From Agreia sp. PsM10 (GTDB taxonomy: Bacteria > Actinomycetota > Actinomycetes > Actinomycetales > Microbacteriaceae): a stretch of 64,000 nt of DNA. The position numbers and the translations under genes are program-made. The notes beneath the pieces were generated by a model. The model had not been told where the DNA came from. It saw nothing but the letters and a program-made list of their open reading frames with translations, and ran no database searches. This document shows positions 8,363 through 18,428 of this stretch, one piece after another (position 1 is the first letter of the stretch; each line of letters starts with the position of its first letter). Location: NCBI RefSeq assembly GCF_030433855.1, contig NZ_JARUXC010000005.1, positions 186,001 through 250,000 on the forward strand, read 5' to 3'.

Positions 8363-10930
8363 TCAGTGCGCGGTCGCGATGAGGCCCAGCTCGGCGGCCG
8401 ACGCCAAGTGCGCGTGCTTGGGCACGACGCGCACCGTGTAGCCGAACGCTCCGGCCCTCGACAGGGGAAGGGTGCCCTCGAAGAGGACGACGCCCGAGGC
8501 ATCCGCCCCCACCGACGCCGACGGCGACAACGAGAACGTGGCTGTGTCGCGTAATTCGTCGCCCGATCCGGCCTGCCCGTAGACGACCTCGACCGCCACG
8601 TCGTCGGCGCTGATTCCGTCGAGCTGCACCTGGGCGCGCAGGTGCAGCGAGTCGCCGACCTGCGGGGTGTCGTCGAGGCCGCCCGACTCGACGTGCACGA
8701 CCTGCACCTTCGGCCAGTGCGCTCTCATGCGCTCGGCGAACGCCGACAGCTCGCGAGCCGCCTCGTGGTCTCTGACCGACATGACCCTCTCGGCGGCGGC
8801 GGCCTTCGTGTAGAGGCGCTCGGTGTACTCACGCACCATGCGCTCGGCCGAGAGGCTGGGGCTCAGTGTCGAGAGCGTGTGCCGCACCGAGGCGAGCCAG
8901 CGCTCGGGGATTCCGTCGGCGTTGCGCTCGTAGAAGCGGGTCGCGACCTGGTGCTCCATCAGGTCGTAGAGGGCGCCGGCCTCGATGGCGTCGCGTTCCT
9001 CGGGCGTGCTGGCACCGTCTGCTGTCGGAATCGCCCAGCCGTTCTCGCCGTCGTAGTACTCGTTCCACCATCCGTCGAGGATCGACAGGTTGAGTCCGCC
9101 GTTGAGCGCGGCCTTCATTCCGGATGTGCCACACGCCTCGAGCGGGCGCAGCGGGTTGTTCAGCCACACGTCGGTGCCCGGGTAGAGCAGCTGCGCCATG
9201 CCGATGTCGTAGTTGGGCAGGAAGACGATACGGTGACGCACCTCGGGGTCTGACGCGAACTGCACGAGCTTCTGGATGAGCCGCTTGCCCTCCTCGTCGG
9301 CCGGATGCGACTTGCCCGCGATGACCAGCTGGATGGGGCGCTGCGGGTTGAGAAGGATCGACTTGAGCCGCGCGGGGTCGTGCAGCATCAGCGTGAGGCG
9401 CTTGTAGGTCGGCACCCGCCTGGCGAACCCGATGGTGAGCACCGTGGGATCGAGCAGGGTCTGGTACCAGGCCGGAGCGATGGAACCCGGGTTTTGCTGC
9501 TCGAACGCCTCGGTCACACGGCGGCGCGCGTCGTGCACGAGCTGGCGACGCATGTCGCCGCGCACGGCCCAGAGGTCGCTGTCGCTGACGTCGGCGCTGT
9601 TCCAGTCGGCGTGGGTCGTGTCGGAGGTGCCGAGCTTCGAGCTCGCCAGCTCCTGCAGCAGGGGGTCCGTCCACGTCGCGGCGTGCACGCCGTTCGTCAC
9701 CGAGGTGATCGGCACGTCGTCGACGTCGAAGCCCTTCCAGAGTCCCTGGAACATGCCGCGGCTCACGGCGCCGTGCAGCTCGGACACGCCGTTCGCCCGC
9801 TGCGCGAGCCGCAGGCCCATGACGGCCATATTGAAGACGTCGGGCGATCCACCCTCGTAGTCCTCGGCTCCCAGGTGCAGGATGTCGTCGACGCTGAGGC
9901 CCGGAAGCAGGTCGCCGCCGAAGTACCGCTCGATGAGCGTGCGCTCGAACCGGTCGATGCCCGCGGGAACGGGGGTGTGCGTCGTGAAGACCGTACCGGC
10001 GCGCACGACCTGCAGCGCGGCGTCGAAAGAGAGGCCGTCTCCGATGAGGCGTGAGATGCGCTCGAGGCCCTGGAAGCCGGCGTGCCCCTCGTTGGCGTGG
10101 AAGACCTCGGGCTCCGGCACATCCCGAAGCTCGGCCGCCAGCTTGAGCGCCCGCACGCCGCCGATGCCGAGGAGCAGCTCCTGCAGCAGGCGGTGCTCGC
10201 CGCCGCCGCCGTAGAGGCGGTCGGTGATGCCGCGCAGGTCCTCCGCGTTCTCGGGGATGTCGGTGTCGAGAAGCAGCAGGCGCACACGACCGACCTGGGC
10301 CTGCCAGATGCGGGCGAAGAGGGCACGACCGTCGGGAAGGGCGAGCGCGATGTGGGCGGCCGACCCGTCGGCGAGCCTGAGCACGGTGAGCGGCAGACCG
10401 TCGGGGTCGAGCACCGGGTAGCTCTCCTGCTGCCAGCCGTCGCGCGAGATGGCCTGGCTGAAGTAGCCGGCACGATAGAAGAGCCCGACTCCCGTGAGGG
10501 GCACGCCCAGGTCGCTCGCGGCCTTCAGGTGGTCGCCGGCCAGGATGCCGAGTCCGCCGGAGTACTGAGGGAGGGCGGCGGCGATGCCGAACTCTGCGGA
10601 GAAGTAGGCGATGCTGTTCGGCTTCTCGCCCTCGAGCTGCTGGTACCAGCGGGGCTCGGAGAGATAGCGGTTGAGGTCGTCGCGCAGGCTGTTCGCCCAG
10701 GCGACGAATCCTTCGTCGTGCGACAGCTCCTCGAGCCGCTCGGGGCTGACGGCGCCGAGCAGGGCGATCGGGTCGCATCCGGTCTGCTGCCAGTCGTCGG
10801 GCGAGATGCGGGAGAACAGCTGGCGGGTCGGCTCGTGCCATGACCAGCGAAGATTGGATGCCAGCTCACCGACGGCACCGAGACGCTCGGGCAGCACGGA
10901 ACGGACGGTGAATCTCCTGATCGCCTTCAC
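8363..10930 (-). CDS. glgP: alpha-glucan (glycogen) phosphorylase
   Basis: An 855-residue GT35 phosphorylase that releases glucose-1-phosphate from alpha-1,4-glucan chains. It is the actinobacterial type, with an N-terminal DUF3417 segment (LPERLGAVGELASNLRWSW). The PLP lysine is Lys606 in GTSGMKAALNGGLN. The start is the GTG at 10930, with GGAG eight bases upstream and conserved sequence right after it; the frame runs open for 117 more codons upstream without family similarity. It is divergent from glgE, so glycogen breakdown and the maltosyltransferase share a 170-bp promoter region. Confidence 0.93.
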   Translation of the reverse strand: MKAIRRFTVRSVLPERLGAVGELASNLRWSWHEPTRQLFSRISPDDWQQTGCDPIALLGAVSPERLEELSHDEGFVAWANSLRDDLNRYLSEPRWYQQLEGEKPNSIAYFSAEFGIAAALPQYSGGLGILAGDHLKAASDLGVPLTGVGLFYRAGYFSQAISRDGWQQESYPVLDPDGLPLTVLRLADGSAAHIALALPDGRALFARIWQAQVGRVRLLLLDTDIPENAEDLRGITDRLYGGGGEHRLLQELLLGIGGVRALKLAAELRDVPEPEVFHANEGHAGFQGLERISRLIGDGLSFDAALQVVRAGTVFTTHTPVPAGIDRFERTLIERYFGGDLLPGLSVDDILHLGAEDYEGGSPDVFNMAVMGLRLAQRANGVSELHGAVSRGMFQGLWKGFDVDDVPITSVTNGVHAATWTDPLLQELASSKLGTSDTTHADWNSADVSDSDLWAVRGDMRRQLVHDARRRVTEAFEQQNPGSIAPAWYQTLLDPTVLTIGFARRVPTYKRLTLMLHDPARLKSILLNPQRPIQLVIAGKSHPADEEGKRLIQKLVQFASDPEVRHRIVFLPNYDIGMAQLLYPGTDVWLNNPLRPLEACGTSGMKAALNGGLNLSILDGWWNEYYDGENGWAIPTADGASTPEERDAIEAGALYDLMEHQVATRFYERNADGIPERWLASVRHTLSTLSPSLSAERMVREYTERLYTKAAAAERVMSVRDHEAARELSAFAERMRAHWPKVQVVHVESGGLDDTPQVGDSLHLRAQVQLDGISADDVAVEVVYGQAGSGDELRDTATFSLSPSASVGADASGVVLFEGTLPLSRAGAFGYTVRVVPKHAHLASAAELGLIATAH

Positions 10931-11100
10931 GAAAAAACTCCACACCGGCGCGCCACCGCCACTCGTCTCGCGCCCCGCGGTGGACACCGTGGGCCAGGCG
11001 TTGCCCAGCCTAGGACAGCGGCGCTCGGCCCGCATAAACGACCGGGAACCGTTTCCATAATCCCCCGCGAACGTTTGGCCTTTCTTGGTACGGTCGAACC

Positions 11101-13182
11101 GTGGCAAAGACGCAAGCATCCAAGCAGCCGACCCTCTCCGACTCCGGACTCGGGCGCATCCCGATCCTCGACATCTTCCCCAGCGTTCCCGGCCAACGAT
11201 GGCTCCCCAAGGCCTTCGCCGGCGAGGTCGTGCCCTTCGGTGCCGTCGTGTTCCGCGAGGGCCACGACGCCGTCGGAGCACGGGTCGAGGTGGCCGGCCC
11301 TTCCGGTCAGCGCAGCGAAAGACTGCTCCTGCCCCTCGAGCCTGGCACCGACCGCTACGGCGCCGTCGAGCAGCTCGGCGAGGAGGGCCTGTGGCGGTTC
11401 CGCATCCGGGCCTACTCCGACGACTTCGCCACCTGGCAGCACACGGCGTCTATCAAGCTGCCCGCAGGCCTCGACGTCGACGTGACCCTCGCGATCGGCC
11501 GCGAGCTCTTCGAGGCGGGCAGGGTGGATGCGACGCGCCCCGACGCGCAGCGCGTGCTCTTCGGCAAGGTGGCCAACACCCTGGGCGACTCCTCCATCGA
11601 CCCGGTCGAGCGTCTCGCCGCGGCCACGAGCCCGGCCGTGCTCGACGCCATCGCGGAGCGACCCTTCGAGAGCCTCACGACCTTCTCCGAGTGGCGGGAG
11701 ATCACCGTCGAGCGCGAGCGCGCCGGCTCGGGCTCCTGGTACGAGTTCTTCCCCCGGTCGATCGGGGCGAAGAAGAACGCCGACGGAAGCTGGACGAGCG
11801 GCACGTTCCGCACGGCGGCGAAGCGCCTGCCCGAGGTGGCGGCCATGGGGTTCGACGTGCTCTACATGCCGCCCATCCACCCGATCGGCCGCTCGTTCCG
11901 CAAGGGCCCCAACAACTCGCTGGATGCCGGTCCGCACGACCCCGGGTCGCCCTGGGCCATCGGCGGCCCGGCCGGCGGACACGACGCCATCCACCCCGAC
12001 CTCGGAACCGTGGCCGATTTCGGCTACTTCCTGAAGCAGGCGGCCAAGGCCGGCCTCGAGGTCGCGCTCGACTTCGCCCTCCAGGCCTCCCCCGACCACC
12101 CGTGGGTCACCGAGCATCCCGAGTGGTTCACCACCCTGCCCGACGGATCGATCGCCTACGCCGAGAACCCGCCGAAGAAGTATCAGGACATCTACCCGAT
12201 CAACTTCGACAACGATCCGAAGGGCATCCGGCGCGAGACGCTGCGACTGCTGCGCTACTGGATCAAGCTCGGCGTGCGCATCTTCCGTGTCGACAACCCG
12301 CACACCAAGCCGCTCGACTTCTGGGAGTTCGTGATCCACACGATCAACGCCGAGTTCCCCGAGGTCGTCTTCCTCGCCGAGGCGTTCACCCGGCCGGCCA
12401 TCATGCAGGGCCTGGCGAAGGTGGGATACCAGCAGTCGTACACCTACTTCACGTGGCGCAACACGAAGGAGGAGCTCGAGGAGTTCCTGCACTCCCTCGC
12501 GCACGAGACCGACGCGTTCTTCCGGCCCAACCTCTGGGTCAACACGCCCGACATCCTCACGCAGTACCTGCAGTTCGGCGGGCGGGCGGCCTACAAGATC
12601 CGTGCCGCGATCGCCGCGACGGCCGCGCCCACGTGGGCCATGTACTCCGGCTACGAGCTGATCGAGAACGTCGCCCGACCGGGCGCCGAAGAGAACCTCG
12701 ACAACGAGAAGTACGAGTACCGCCCCCGCGACTTCGCCCTGGCCGAGCAGACCGGGCAGTCGATCGCGCCGTACATCACGAGACTCAACGAGATCCGGCG
12801 CGAGCACCCCTCTCTGCGGCAGCTGCGCAACCTCGAGCTGCACTGGAGCGACGACGACGCGATCCTCGTGTACTCGAAGTACATCGCCGCCGAGTTCAGC
12901 AGTACCGGCGAACCCGACGCCATCATCGTCGTCGCCAACGTCGATCCTCACTCGGTGCGCGAGACCAGCGTACACTTCGATGTCTCGAAATTCGGCCTGC
13001 CGGGTGTGGAGCAGTTCCGGGTCACCGACCTCATCACCGGGGCATCCTGGATCTGGGGCGTGAGCCACAACTTCGTTCGGCTCGACGCGTTCACCGAGCC
13101 TGTGCACATTCTTCACGTGGAGCCGGTCGATGGGACCTGGCCCGAAACGCACCCGAGCGGTGCAGACAAGGCGGCTCACTGA
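11101..13182 (+). CDS. glgE: alpha-1,4-glucan:maltose-1-phosphate maltosyltransferase GlgE
   Basis: A 693-residue GH13_3 enzyme that elongates alpha-1,4-glucan with maltosyl units from maltose-1-phosphate. An N-terminal domain (about 20-130, with [10 protein letters not shown]) is followed by the barrel. The covalent nucleophile is Asp398 in [12 protein letters not shown] and the acid/base is Glu427 in FLAEAFTRP. The GTG start lacks a clear ribosome site; TACGGT lies 7 nt upstream, so a leaderless start is possible. Its TGA overlaps the glgB ATG in an ATGA, so the two are coupled. No maltokinase or treS gene is in the window, so the donor must be made elsewhere. Confidence 0.94.
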   Translation: MAKTQASKQPTLSDSGLGRIPILDIFPSVPGQRWLPKAFAGEVVPFGAVVFREGHDAVGARVEVAGPSGQRSERLLLPLEPGTDRYGAVEQLGEEGLWRFRIRAYSDDFATWQHTASIKLPAGLDVDVTLAIGRELFEAGRVDATRPDAQRVLFGKVANTLGDSSIDPVERLAAATSPAVLDAIAERPFESLTTFSEWREITVERERAGSGSWYEFFPRSIGAKKNADGSWTSGTFRTAAKRLPEVAAMGFDVLYMPPIHPIGRSFRKGPNNSLDAGPHDPGSPWAIGGPAGGHDAIHPDLGTVADFGYFLKQAAKAGLEVALDFALQASPDHPWVTEHPEWFTTLPDGSIAYAENPPKKYQDIYPINFDNDPKGIRRETLRLLRYWIKLGVRIFRVDNPHTKPLDFWEFVIHTINAEFPEVVFLAEAFTRPAIMQGLAKVGYQQSYTYFTWRNTKEELEEFLHSLAHETDAFFRPNLWVNTPDILTQYLQFGGRAAYKIRAAIAATAAPTWAMYSGYELIENVARPGAEENLDNEKYEYRPRDFALAEQTGQSIAPYITRLNEIRREHPSLRQLRNLELHWSDDDAILVYSKYIAAEFSSTGEPDAIIVVANVDPHSVRETSVHFDVSKFGLPGVEQFRVTDLITGASWIWGVSHNFVRLDAFTEPVHILHVEPVDGTWPETHPSGADKAAH

Positions 13183-15395
13183 TGTCCACTCTCGACGGAG
13201 CCGGTGTGCTCTCCATTCCCGACGTGGCCGGCGACATTCTCGACAAGGTCGCGGCCGGTTCGTACTACGACCCGCACAGCGTGCTCGGACAGCACCCCAT
13301 CGAGGGCGCGGGCGCCGACGGCGTCACCGTCATCCGCACCCTGCGGCCCCTCGCCAAATCTGTGGTCGCGGTGCTGGCATCCGGCGCACGAACCGAGCTC
13401 ACCCACCTGCACGGAGGCATCTGGCAGGGGTACACCCTCACCGGCCTCAGCGACTACACGATCGAGGCGCGCTACGACGACGACACGGTCTGGGCCAGCG
13501 ATGACCCTTATCGCTTCTCCCCCACCCTCGGCGACGTCGACATCCACCTCATCGGCGAAGGCCGGCACGAGCGCCTGTGGGACGTGCTGGGAGCCCACTA
13601 CCGCTCGTGGCACGGCGTCGACGAGCAGGTCGCGGGCACCTCGTTCGCCGTCTGGGCGCCGCACGCCCAGGCCGTTCGCGTGATCGGCGACTTCAACTCG
13701 TGGGACGGCCTGAAGCACTCCCTGCGCAGTCTCGGCAGCTCGGGTGTCTGGGAACTCTTCGTACCCGCCCTCGAGCCCGGCAGCACCTACAAGTTCGAGA
13801 TCCTGTCGCAGTCCGGCGAGTGGGTGAGGCGCGCAGACCCGATGGCCCGCTACACCGAGATCCCGCCTCTCACCGCGTCGGTCATCGGCCAGTCGGCCCA
13901 CGCGTGGGGCGACGACGAATGGATGTCGCGGCGCGCGTCGAGCGATCCGCACTCCGGTCCCATGAGCGTCTACGAGATGCATGTCGGATCCTGGCGCCCC
14001 GGGCTCTCCTATCGCGAGCTCGCCGACCAGCTGATCGACTACATGAAGGAACTCGGCTTCACGCACGTGGAGTTCATGCCCCTCGCGGAGCACCCCTTCG
14101 GCGGCTCGTGGGGCTACCAGGTCACGTCGTATTACGCGCCCACCTCGCGGTTCGGCCACCCCGACGACCTGCGCTATCTCATCGACCGCCTGCACCAGGC
14201 CGGCATCGGAGTGCTCGTCGACTGGGTTCCCGGACACTTCCCGAAAGACGAGTTCGCGCTGGCCAACTTCGATGGGCAGCCGCTGTACGAGCATCCGGAC
14301 CCGCGTCGGGGCGAGCAGCCCGACTGGGGCACCCTCGTATTCAACTTCGGCGACTCGCAGGTGCGCAACTTCCTCGTTGCGAACGCTCTCTACTGGCTCG
14401 AGCAGTTCCACGTCGACGGCCTGAGGGTCGACGCCGTGGCGAGCATGCTCTATCTCGACTACTCCCGCAAGGAGGGCGAGTGGCTGCCCAACCAGTACGG
14501 CGGGCGCGAGAACCTCGAGGCCATCAGCTTTCTGCAGGAGGCGACGGCGACGGCCTACAAGCTGTATCCCGGCATCATCATGATCGCCGAGGAGTCCACC
14601 AGCTGGCCGGGCGTCACCCACGCCACGAACCAGGGCGGGCTCGGCTTCGGGCTCAAATGGAACATGGGCTGGATGCACGACTCCCTGCAGTACATGGAGA
14701 CCGATCCGCTGTACCGCTCCTACCACCACGGCGAGATCACGTTCTCGTTCGTCTACGCCTTCAGCGAGAACTTCATCCTTCCGATCAGCCACGACGAGGT
14801 CGTGCACGGCAAGGGCTCGCTGCTGCACAAGATGCCCGGCGACCACTGGCAGAAGCTCGCGAACCTGCGCGCCTACCTCGCCTTCATGTGGGCTCACCCC
14901 GGCAAGCAGCTGCTGTTCATGGGCCAGGAGTTCGGCCAGCCCTCGGAGTGGTCGGAGGAGCGCGGACTCGACTGGTGGATCCTCGACCAGCCTGTGCACC
15001 GCGCCCTGCTGGGGCTCGTGGCACAGCTCAACCGGGTCTACGCCGACAACCCCGCGCTCTGGCAGCGCGACCACGACGCGTCGGGCTTCGAGTTCATCGA
15101 CGGCGGCTCGTCGAACCAGAACCTCGTATCGTTCCTGCGCTGGGACGACGAGGGCAACCCGATCGCTGTTCTCATGAACTTCTCGGGCGCGCCGGTCGGC
15201 CCGTACCGGGTGGGGCTGCCGTTCGCGGGCACCTGGGACGAGCTGATCAACACCGACGCCGTGGAGTACGGCGGCTCTGGCGTCGGCAACTTCGGATCGG
15301 TCGAGGCGGAGGACGTGCCCTGGTCGGGACGCCCGGCGTCTGTCGAGCTGACCCTGCCTCCCCTGGCCGCGCTGTACCTCAAGCCGCGCAGGTAG
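13182..15395 (+). CDS. glgB: 1,4-alpha-glucan branching enzyme GlgB
   Basis: A 737-residue GH13_9 enzyme that makes alpha-1,6 branches. An extra N-terminal module (about 1-110, [11 protein letters not shown]) precedes a CBM48 (about 140-230) and the catalytic barrel. The nucleophile is Asp417 in [17 protein letters not shown], the acid/base Glu470 in MIAEEST, and [12 protein letters not shown] carries the third carboxylate. The ATG overlaps the glgE stop by 4 nt. GlgE lengthens chains and GlgB branches them, so this pair is the polymer-building half of the glycogen block. The same frame is open for a long way upstream, but that is antisense or out-of-frame glgE sequence. Confidence 0.96.
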   Translation: MSTLDGAGVLSIPDVAGDILDKVAAGSYYDPHSVLGQHPIEGAGADGVTVIRTLRPLAKSVVAVLASGARTELTHLHGGIWQGYTLTGLSDYTIEARYDDDTVWASDDPYRFSPTLGDVDIHLIGEGRHERLWDVLGAHYRSWHGVDEQVAGTSFAVWAPHAQAVRVIGDFNSWDGLKHSLRSLGSSGVWELFVPALEPGSTYKFEILSQSGEWVRRADPMARYTEIPPLTASVIGQSAHAWGDDEWMSRRASSDPHSGPMSVYEMHVGSWRPGLSYRELADQLIDYMKELGFTHVEFMPLAEHPFGGSWGYQVTSYYAPTSRFGHPDDLRYLIDRLHQAGIGVLVDWVPGHFPKDEFALANFDGQPLYEHPDPRRGEQPDWGTLVFNFGDSQVRNFLVANALYWLEQFHVDGLRVDAVASMLYLDYSRKEGEWLPNQYGGRENLEAISFLQEATATAYKLYPGIIMIAEESTSWPGVTHATNQGGLGFGLKWNMGWMHDSLQYMETDPLYRSYHHGEITFSFVYAFSENFILPISHDEVVHGKGSLLHKMPGDHWQKLANLRAYLAFMWAHPGKQLLFMGQEFGQPSEWSEERGLDWWILDQPVHRALLGLVAQLNRVYADNPALWQRDHDASGFEFIDGGSSNQNLVSFLRWDDEGNPIAVLMNFSGAPVGPYRVGLPFAGTWDELINTDAVEYGGSGVGNFGSVEAEDVPWSGRPASVELTLPPLAALYLKPRR

Positions 15396-15405
15396 AACGC
15401 GCCGT

Positions 15406-15460
15406 TCCCTGAGCTTGTCGAAGGGAGCCTGTCGAAGGGAGCCTTCGACAGGCTCAGGGA
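15406..15460. terminator. repeat-derived hairpin between convergent glgB and the thioredoxin/TPR gene
   Basis: TCCCTGAGCTTGTCGAAGG (15406-15424) pairs with CCTTCGACAGGCTCAGGGA (15442-15460) with one mismatch. A third half-copy, GAGCCTGTCGAAGGGA, lies between them. The structure separates two convergent genes and is probably a bidirectional terminator made from the dispersed repeat. Confidence 0.72.
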
Positions 15461-15467
15461 TCGCGAT

Positions 15468-16430
15468 CTAGTAGAGCAGCCCCGTGAGGCGGGCGCGGGC
15501 CTTCACCACGCGGGGGTCGTCGATCCCGACGACCTCGAACAGCTCGATCAGGCGTGCACGAACCGTGTTCTTGCCGGTCTGGTCGAGCGTGGGGAACAGG
15601 GTGAGCAGCCGGTCGAACGCGTCCTCCACGTGGCCACCCGACAGGTCGAGGTCGGCCACGAGCAGCTGCGGCTCGAGTTCGCCGGGTCGCGCGGCCGCGT
15701 CGTTGCGGATCTCCGCCTGGGTCTTGTCCTTCAGGCGAGCCAGCAGGCTCACCTGCGCGAGTCCGGCGACGGCCAGGCTGTCGCGGGGGTCCTGCTTGAT
15801 GGCCGTCTCGTATTCGCGGATGGCTTCGTCGAAGTCTCCGCGCGCGATGGCGTCGTAGGCCTCGGCGTGGTGCGGCGGCAACGGGGCCTCCACGGGCTCC
15901 GCAGCGGCACTGTCGGATGCGTCGTCGGCGACGGCGACGCCCGTGACGCCCTGCTGCACGGCGAGCTCGAGCACCTGCTCGATGACGTCGCGCACCTGAT
16001 CGGCCGGGTGCACCCCCGCGAAGAGGCCGATCGGCCTGCCTCCGACGACGGCGGCGACCGTGGGCAGCGTCTGTGCCTGGAAGGCCTGCGACAGCTGGGG
16101 GTTGGCGTCGGCCTCGACCGTGACGAGCACGAACCGGCCCGCGTACTCGGCGGTGAGCGCCCTCAGGATCGTGTCGAGCTGGGTGCTCGGCTCGTTGTAC
16201 GAGGCGCCGACGACCACGATCACGGGAACGGTGTTCGACAGCTCGATGAAGGCGCTGAAGGCGGCGTCGGTGCCCTCGATGACGAGGCTCGGCAGCGAGA
16301 CGGGTGCACCCGGCGCTGCGGGGGCGCCTGCGGCCTGCGGGGCCGGTGCGCCCGGTGCCGGGCGATTGACGAGCGAGGAGAGGTCGACGGCGCCGCGCAG
16401 ACTGGCCGCGGACGGGGGAACTGAACTCAT
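15468..16430 (-). CDS. thioredoxin-fold/TPR co-chaperone-like protein (YbbN/CnoX type), lacking CxxC
   Basis: A 320-residue protein with an Ala/Pro-rich N-terminal stretch (about 20-45), a thioredoxin-fold domain (about 48-155) and TPR-like helices (about 185-320, with HHAEAYDAIARGDFDEAIREYETAI). The position of the thioredoxin CxxC reads GASYNEPST, so it has no redox dithiol. The cis-proline segment LPTVAAVVGG is kept. Proteins of this build bind clients or nascent chains rather than reduce disulfides, as known for E. coli YbbN. The ATG lies in a 4-nt overlap with the upstream membrane-protein gene. Confidence 0.82.
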   Translation of the reverse strand: MSSVPPSAASLRGAVDLSSLVNRPAPGAPAPQAAGAPAAPGAPVSLPSLVIEGTDAAFSAFIELSNTVPVIVVVGASYNEPSTQLDTILRALTAEYAGRFVLVTVEADANPQLSQAFQAQTLPTVAAVVGGRPIGLFAGVHPADQVRDVIEQVLELAVQQGVTGVAVADDASDSAAAEPVEAPLPPHHAEAYDAIARGDFDEAIREYETAIKQDPRDSLAVAGLAQVSLLARLKDKTQAEIRNDAAARPGELEPQLLVADLDLSGGHVEDAFDRLLTLFPTLDQTGKNTVRARLIELFEVVGIDDPRVVKARARLTGLLY

Positions 16431-18265
16431 GGAAGCTCCTTGGCTTGAACGAGGCCCTGGGTGAATCCGAGCAGTGTCGGCTTGCCCGTCTCACCCGCGG
16501 ACGGAATGTAGAACAGCAACTGATAGTCGTAGGTGGACTCGACGCCCTTGCCTGTGGCATCGAGACCCGACAGCGCCTTGACCGCGCCCTCGGGGGTGAT
16601 GGTCGCGCCCGTCTGCGTGGGTTTCACGACCTCGGACTCCCTCAGGTTGAACGAGAGGATCGCGCCCGAGTCGTTCGTCGCCAGCGCGATGCCATCGGAG
16701 ATCGCCGGCACCTTCGAGAACTCGATCGTGGCGGTTCCGGTCTCTTCGATCTTGGCCTTCTTGGCCGCCTTGTAGTCGGAGCCGACGCTCGTGAGCAGCG
16801 TGTCGCCCTCGGTGTCGATGAGGTCGTATGACGGGCTCGCGGAGCCCTGCGCGAGGATATCGGCGTAGGCCTCCTCGACGGCGTCGGGGGTCATCGACAG
16901 CAGCTTCGAGTCCGGCGCGAGGCGCGAGGCGCCGACGCTCGCCGCCGAGACGGGCGGGAGGGTCGTGTCGGGCTCGAGCGAGATCGCGTATTCGACCTTG
17001 TAGTTGGCCCGTGCCGACTCCTGCACCAGGGTGACCGCCAGGGGGGCGACGGTCTTGTCCTCGTTCTCGACGATGGTGAAGACCGTCTTCGGCCACACCG
17101 TGGTCGCCTGCGGAAGCACCACCGAGGCCGCTCCCGACGGGATGGCCGTGGGAAGCACGTACTCGGGCAGTGCAGCGTGGATGGCGTAGGAGGCCTTGCG
17201 GAGTTCGAGCGCGGGACCCGTGAAGCGCGCGTCGAGGGCGGTGCCGTCGAAGGCGGCATTCGCCGCGCTCTCGACCGCGATGACCCGCTCGATGATGGTC
17301 TTCACCTGCTGTTCGGTGACGGCCGGAAGGACGGCCTCCGCGGCGGGCGCCGTCGACGTGGGTGTGGGCGTCGGCGTCTCGGTCTGCATGTTCGAGGGTT
17401 CGCTCGTCGGATCCGTATCCGAATCGACCGTGGGGGTCGGACGGGGCGTGGGAGTGACCGTGCTGGCCGACGCCGTCAGCGGCGTTCCGGCCCCGAGGGC
17501 CGCGATGAGCAGCACGGGCACGACCGCGGTCATCGACCGGGTGATGGCTTTGCGTCGTTTCGACATTCCGGACTCGATCGCGTTGGTTCGGGCGGGAGAG
17601 AAGCGCCGGCGCGGCGTTCCGGTGGGCGGCTTGCGCCGTGGGCCCTGCTGACGGCGCATGTGCCACAGGCCCCAGAGAAGGAGGGCGAGACCGATGAGGA
17701 GCACGAAGGCGCCGGCCAGCAGAAGCGGAACGGCCCACGGAGTGGAATTGTCGATCGGCCAGGACACGGTGATGTCGGACGGTGCGGCATCGGTGCCGTT
17801 GGAGGCGATGATCGCGGAGTACCCGGCGGGAACGTTGATGGTGCGCGTCAGTGACTTGTCGCCGGTGTACTGCTCGAGCCAGAGGTCACTGCCTGCCGGA
17901 TCGGCCGAGCCGCTCGCCACGTTCTCGGCTCCCGCCGGATCGGCGGCGACGATCGCCTCCGTCAGTTCGCCGGAGTCAGCGTCGACCTCGAGCTGGGCGT
18001 AGCTGGAACCGTTGAGCCAGGCCTCGACATCGGCGTCGCGGCCGTAGGCGATGAAGACGGAGGAGTCACCGGAGAGCGAGACGGTCTGCGAGCCGGGGTT
18101 CGCACGAAGAGTGTCGGAGTCGAGCAGCACGTAGGGCTCGTCGGTCGCACCCGCACTCGCCGCACTCACGCTCCCCGGGGGCAGGAGGAAGGTGCGTTGG
18201 GCAACACCGACACCGATGAGGGCCGTCGCAACGACGAAGGCGATGATCGCGAATACAAAGCGCAC
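16427..18265 (-). CDS. large two-module membrane/exported protein of unknown function
   Basis: I do not recognise a catalytic family. The 612 residues read as two exported modules. An N-terminal signal anchor (1-24) leads into a beta-rich extracytoplasmic part (about 40-170) and a transmembrane helix (176-200). A basic linker follows, then at Met234 (codon at 17566) the sequence looks like a second signal peptide, SKRRKAITRSMTAVVPVLL, then a TP-rich linker and a 300-residue domain. Similar actinobacterial proteins are listed as hypothetical or DUF8094-like. The GTG start at 18265 has GGAG six bases upstream. It overlaps the thioredoxin/TPR gene by 4 nt, so the two probably act together. Confidence 0.7.
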   Translation of the reverse strand: MRFVFAIIAFVVATALIGVGVAQRTFLLPPGSVSAASAGATDEPYVLLDSDTLRANPGSQTVSLSGDSSVFIAYGRDADVEAWLNGSSYAQLEVDADSGELTEAIVAADPAGAENVASGSADPAGSDLWLEQYTGDKSLTRTINVPAGYSAIIASNGTDAAPSDITVSWPIDNSTPWAVPLLLAGAFVLLIGLALLLWGLWHMRRQQGPRRKPPTGTPRRRFSPARTNAIESGMSKRRKAITRSMTAVVPVLLIAALGAGTPLTASASTVTPTPRPTPTVDSDTDPTSEPSNMQTETPTPTPTSTAPAAEAVLPAVTEQQVKTIIERVIAVESAANAAFDGTALDARFTGPALELRKASYAIHAALPEYVLPTAIPSGAASVVLPQATTVWPKTVFTIVENEDKTVAPLAVTLVQESARANYKVEYAISLEPDTTLPPVSAASVGASRLAPDSKLLSMTPDAVEEAYADILAQGSASPSYDLIDTEGDTLLTSVGSDYKAAKKAKIEETGTATIEFSKVPAISDGIALATNDSGAILSFNLRESEVVKPTQTGATITPEGAVKALSGLDATGKGVESTYDYQLLFYIPSAGETGKPTLLGFTQGLVQAKELP

Positions 18266-18304
18266 AGATTACTCCAGACAAAGACATTAAAAGATAGCCG
18301 ATGA

Positions 18305-18326
18305 ACCCTGACGCCGCACTCAGGGT
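18305..18326. promoter_or_regulatory. inverted repeat in the divergent promoter region
   Basis: ACCCTGA (18305-18311) and TCAGGGT (18320-18326) form an exact inverted repeat between the divergent 612-residue membrane-protein gene and the AI-2E family gene. It could be an operator or a short hairpin; no matching regulator is encoded nearby. Confidence 0.35.
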
Positions 18327-18372
18327 ACGCCCAGTGCGGGCGCGGCGGCATTCGTCGGTGCCGGGCAGTCGA

Positions 18373-18378
18373 TAGAAT
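18373..18378 (+). promoter_or_regulatory. putative -10 box for the AI-2E family permease gene
   Basis: TAGAAT is a near-consensus -10. A weak -35 (TTCGTC) ends 16 nt upstream. The implied transcript has a leader of about 45 nt before the GTG at 18429. Confidence 0.4.
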
Positions 18379-18428
18379 TCGGGGCAGTTCCACCGGCGAC
18401 ATCCGACAGCTCTGGGCAGGCAGGTTCC

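Noticed and set aside
11041-11061. GGGAACCGTTTCC as a LacI-type operator between glgP and glgE
   Set aside because: The arms are imperfect (10 of 13 symmetric), the centre is off, and no LacI gene is present; too weak to list.
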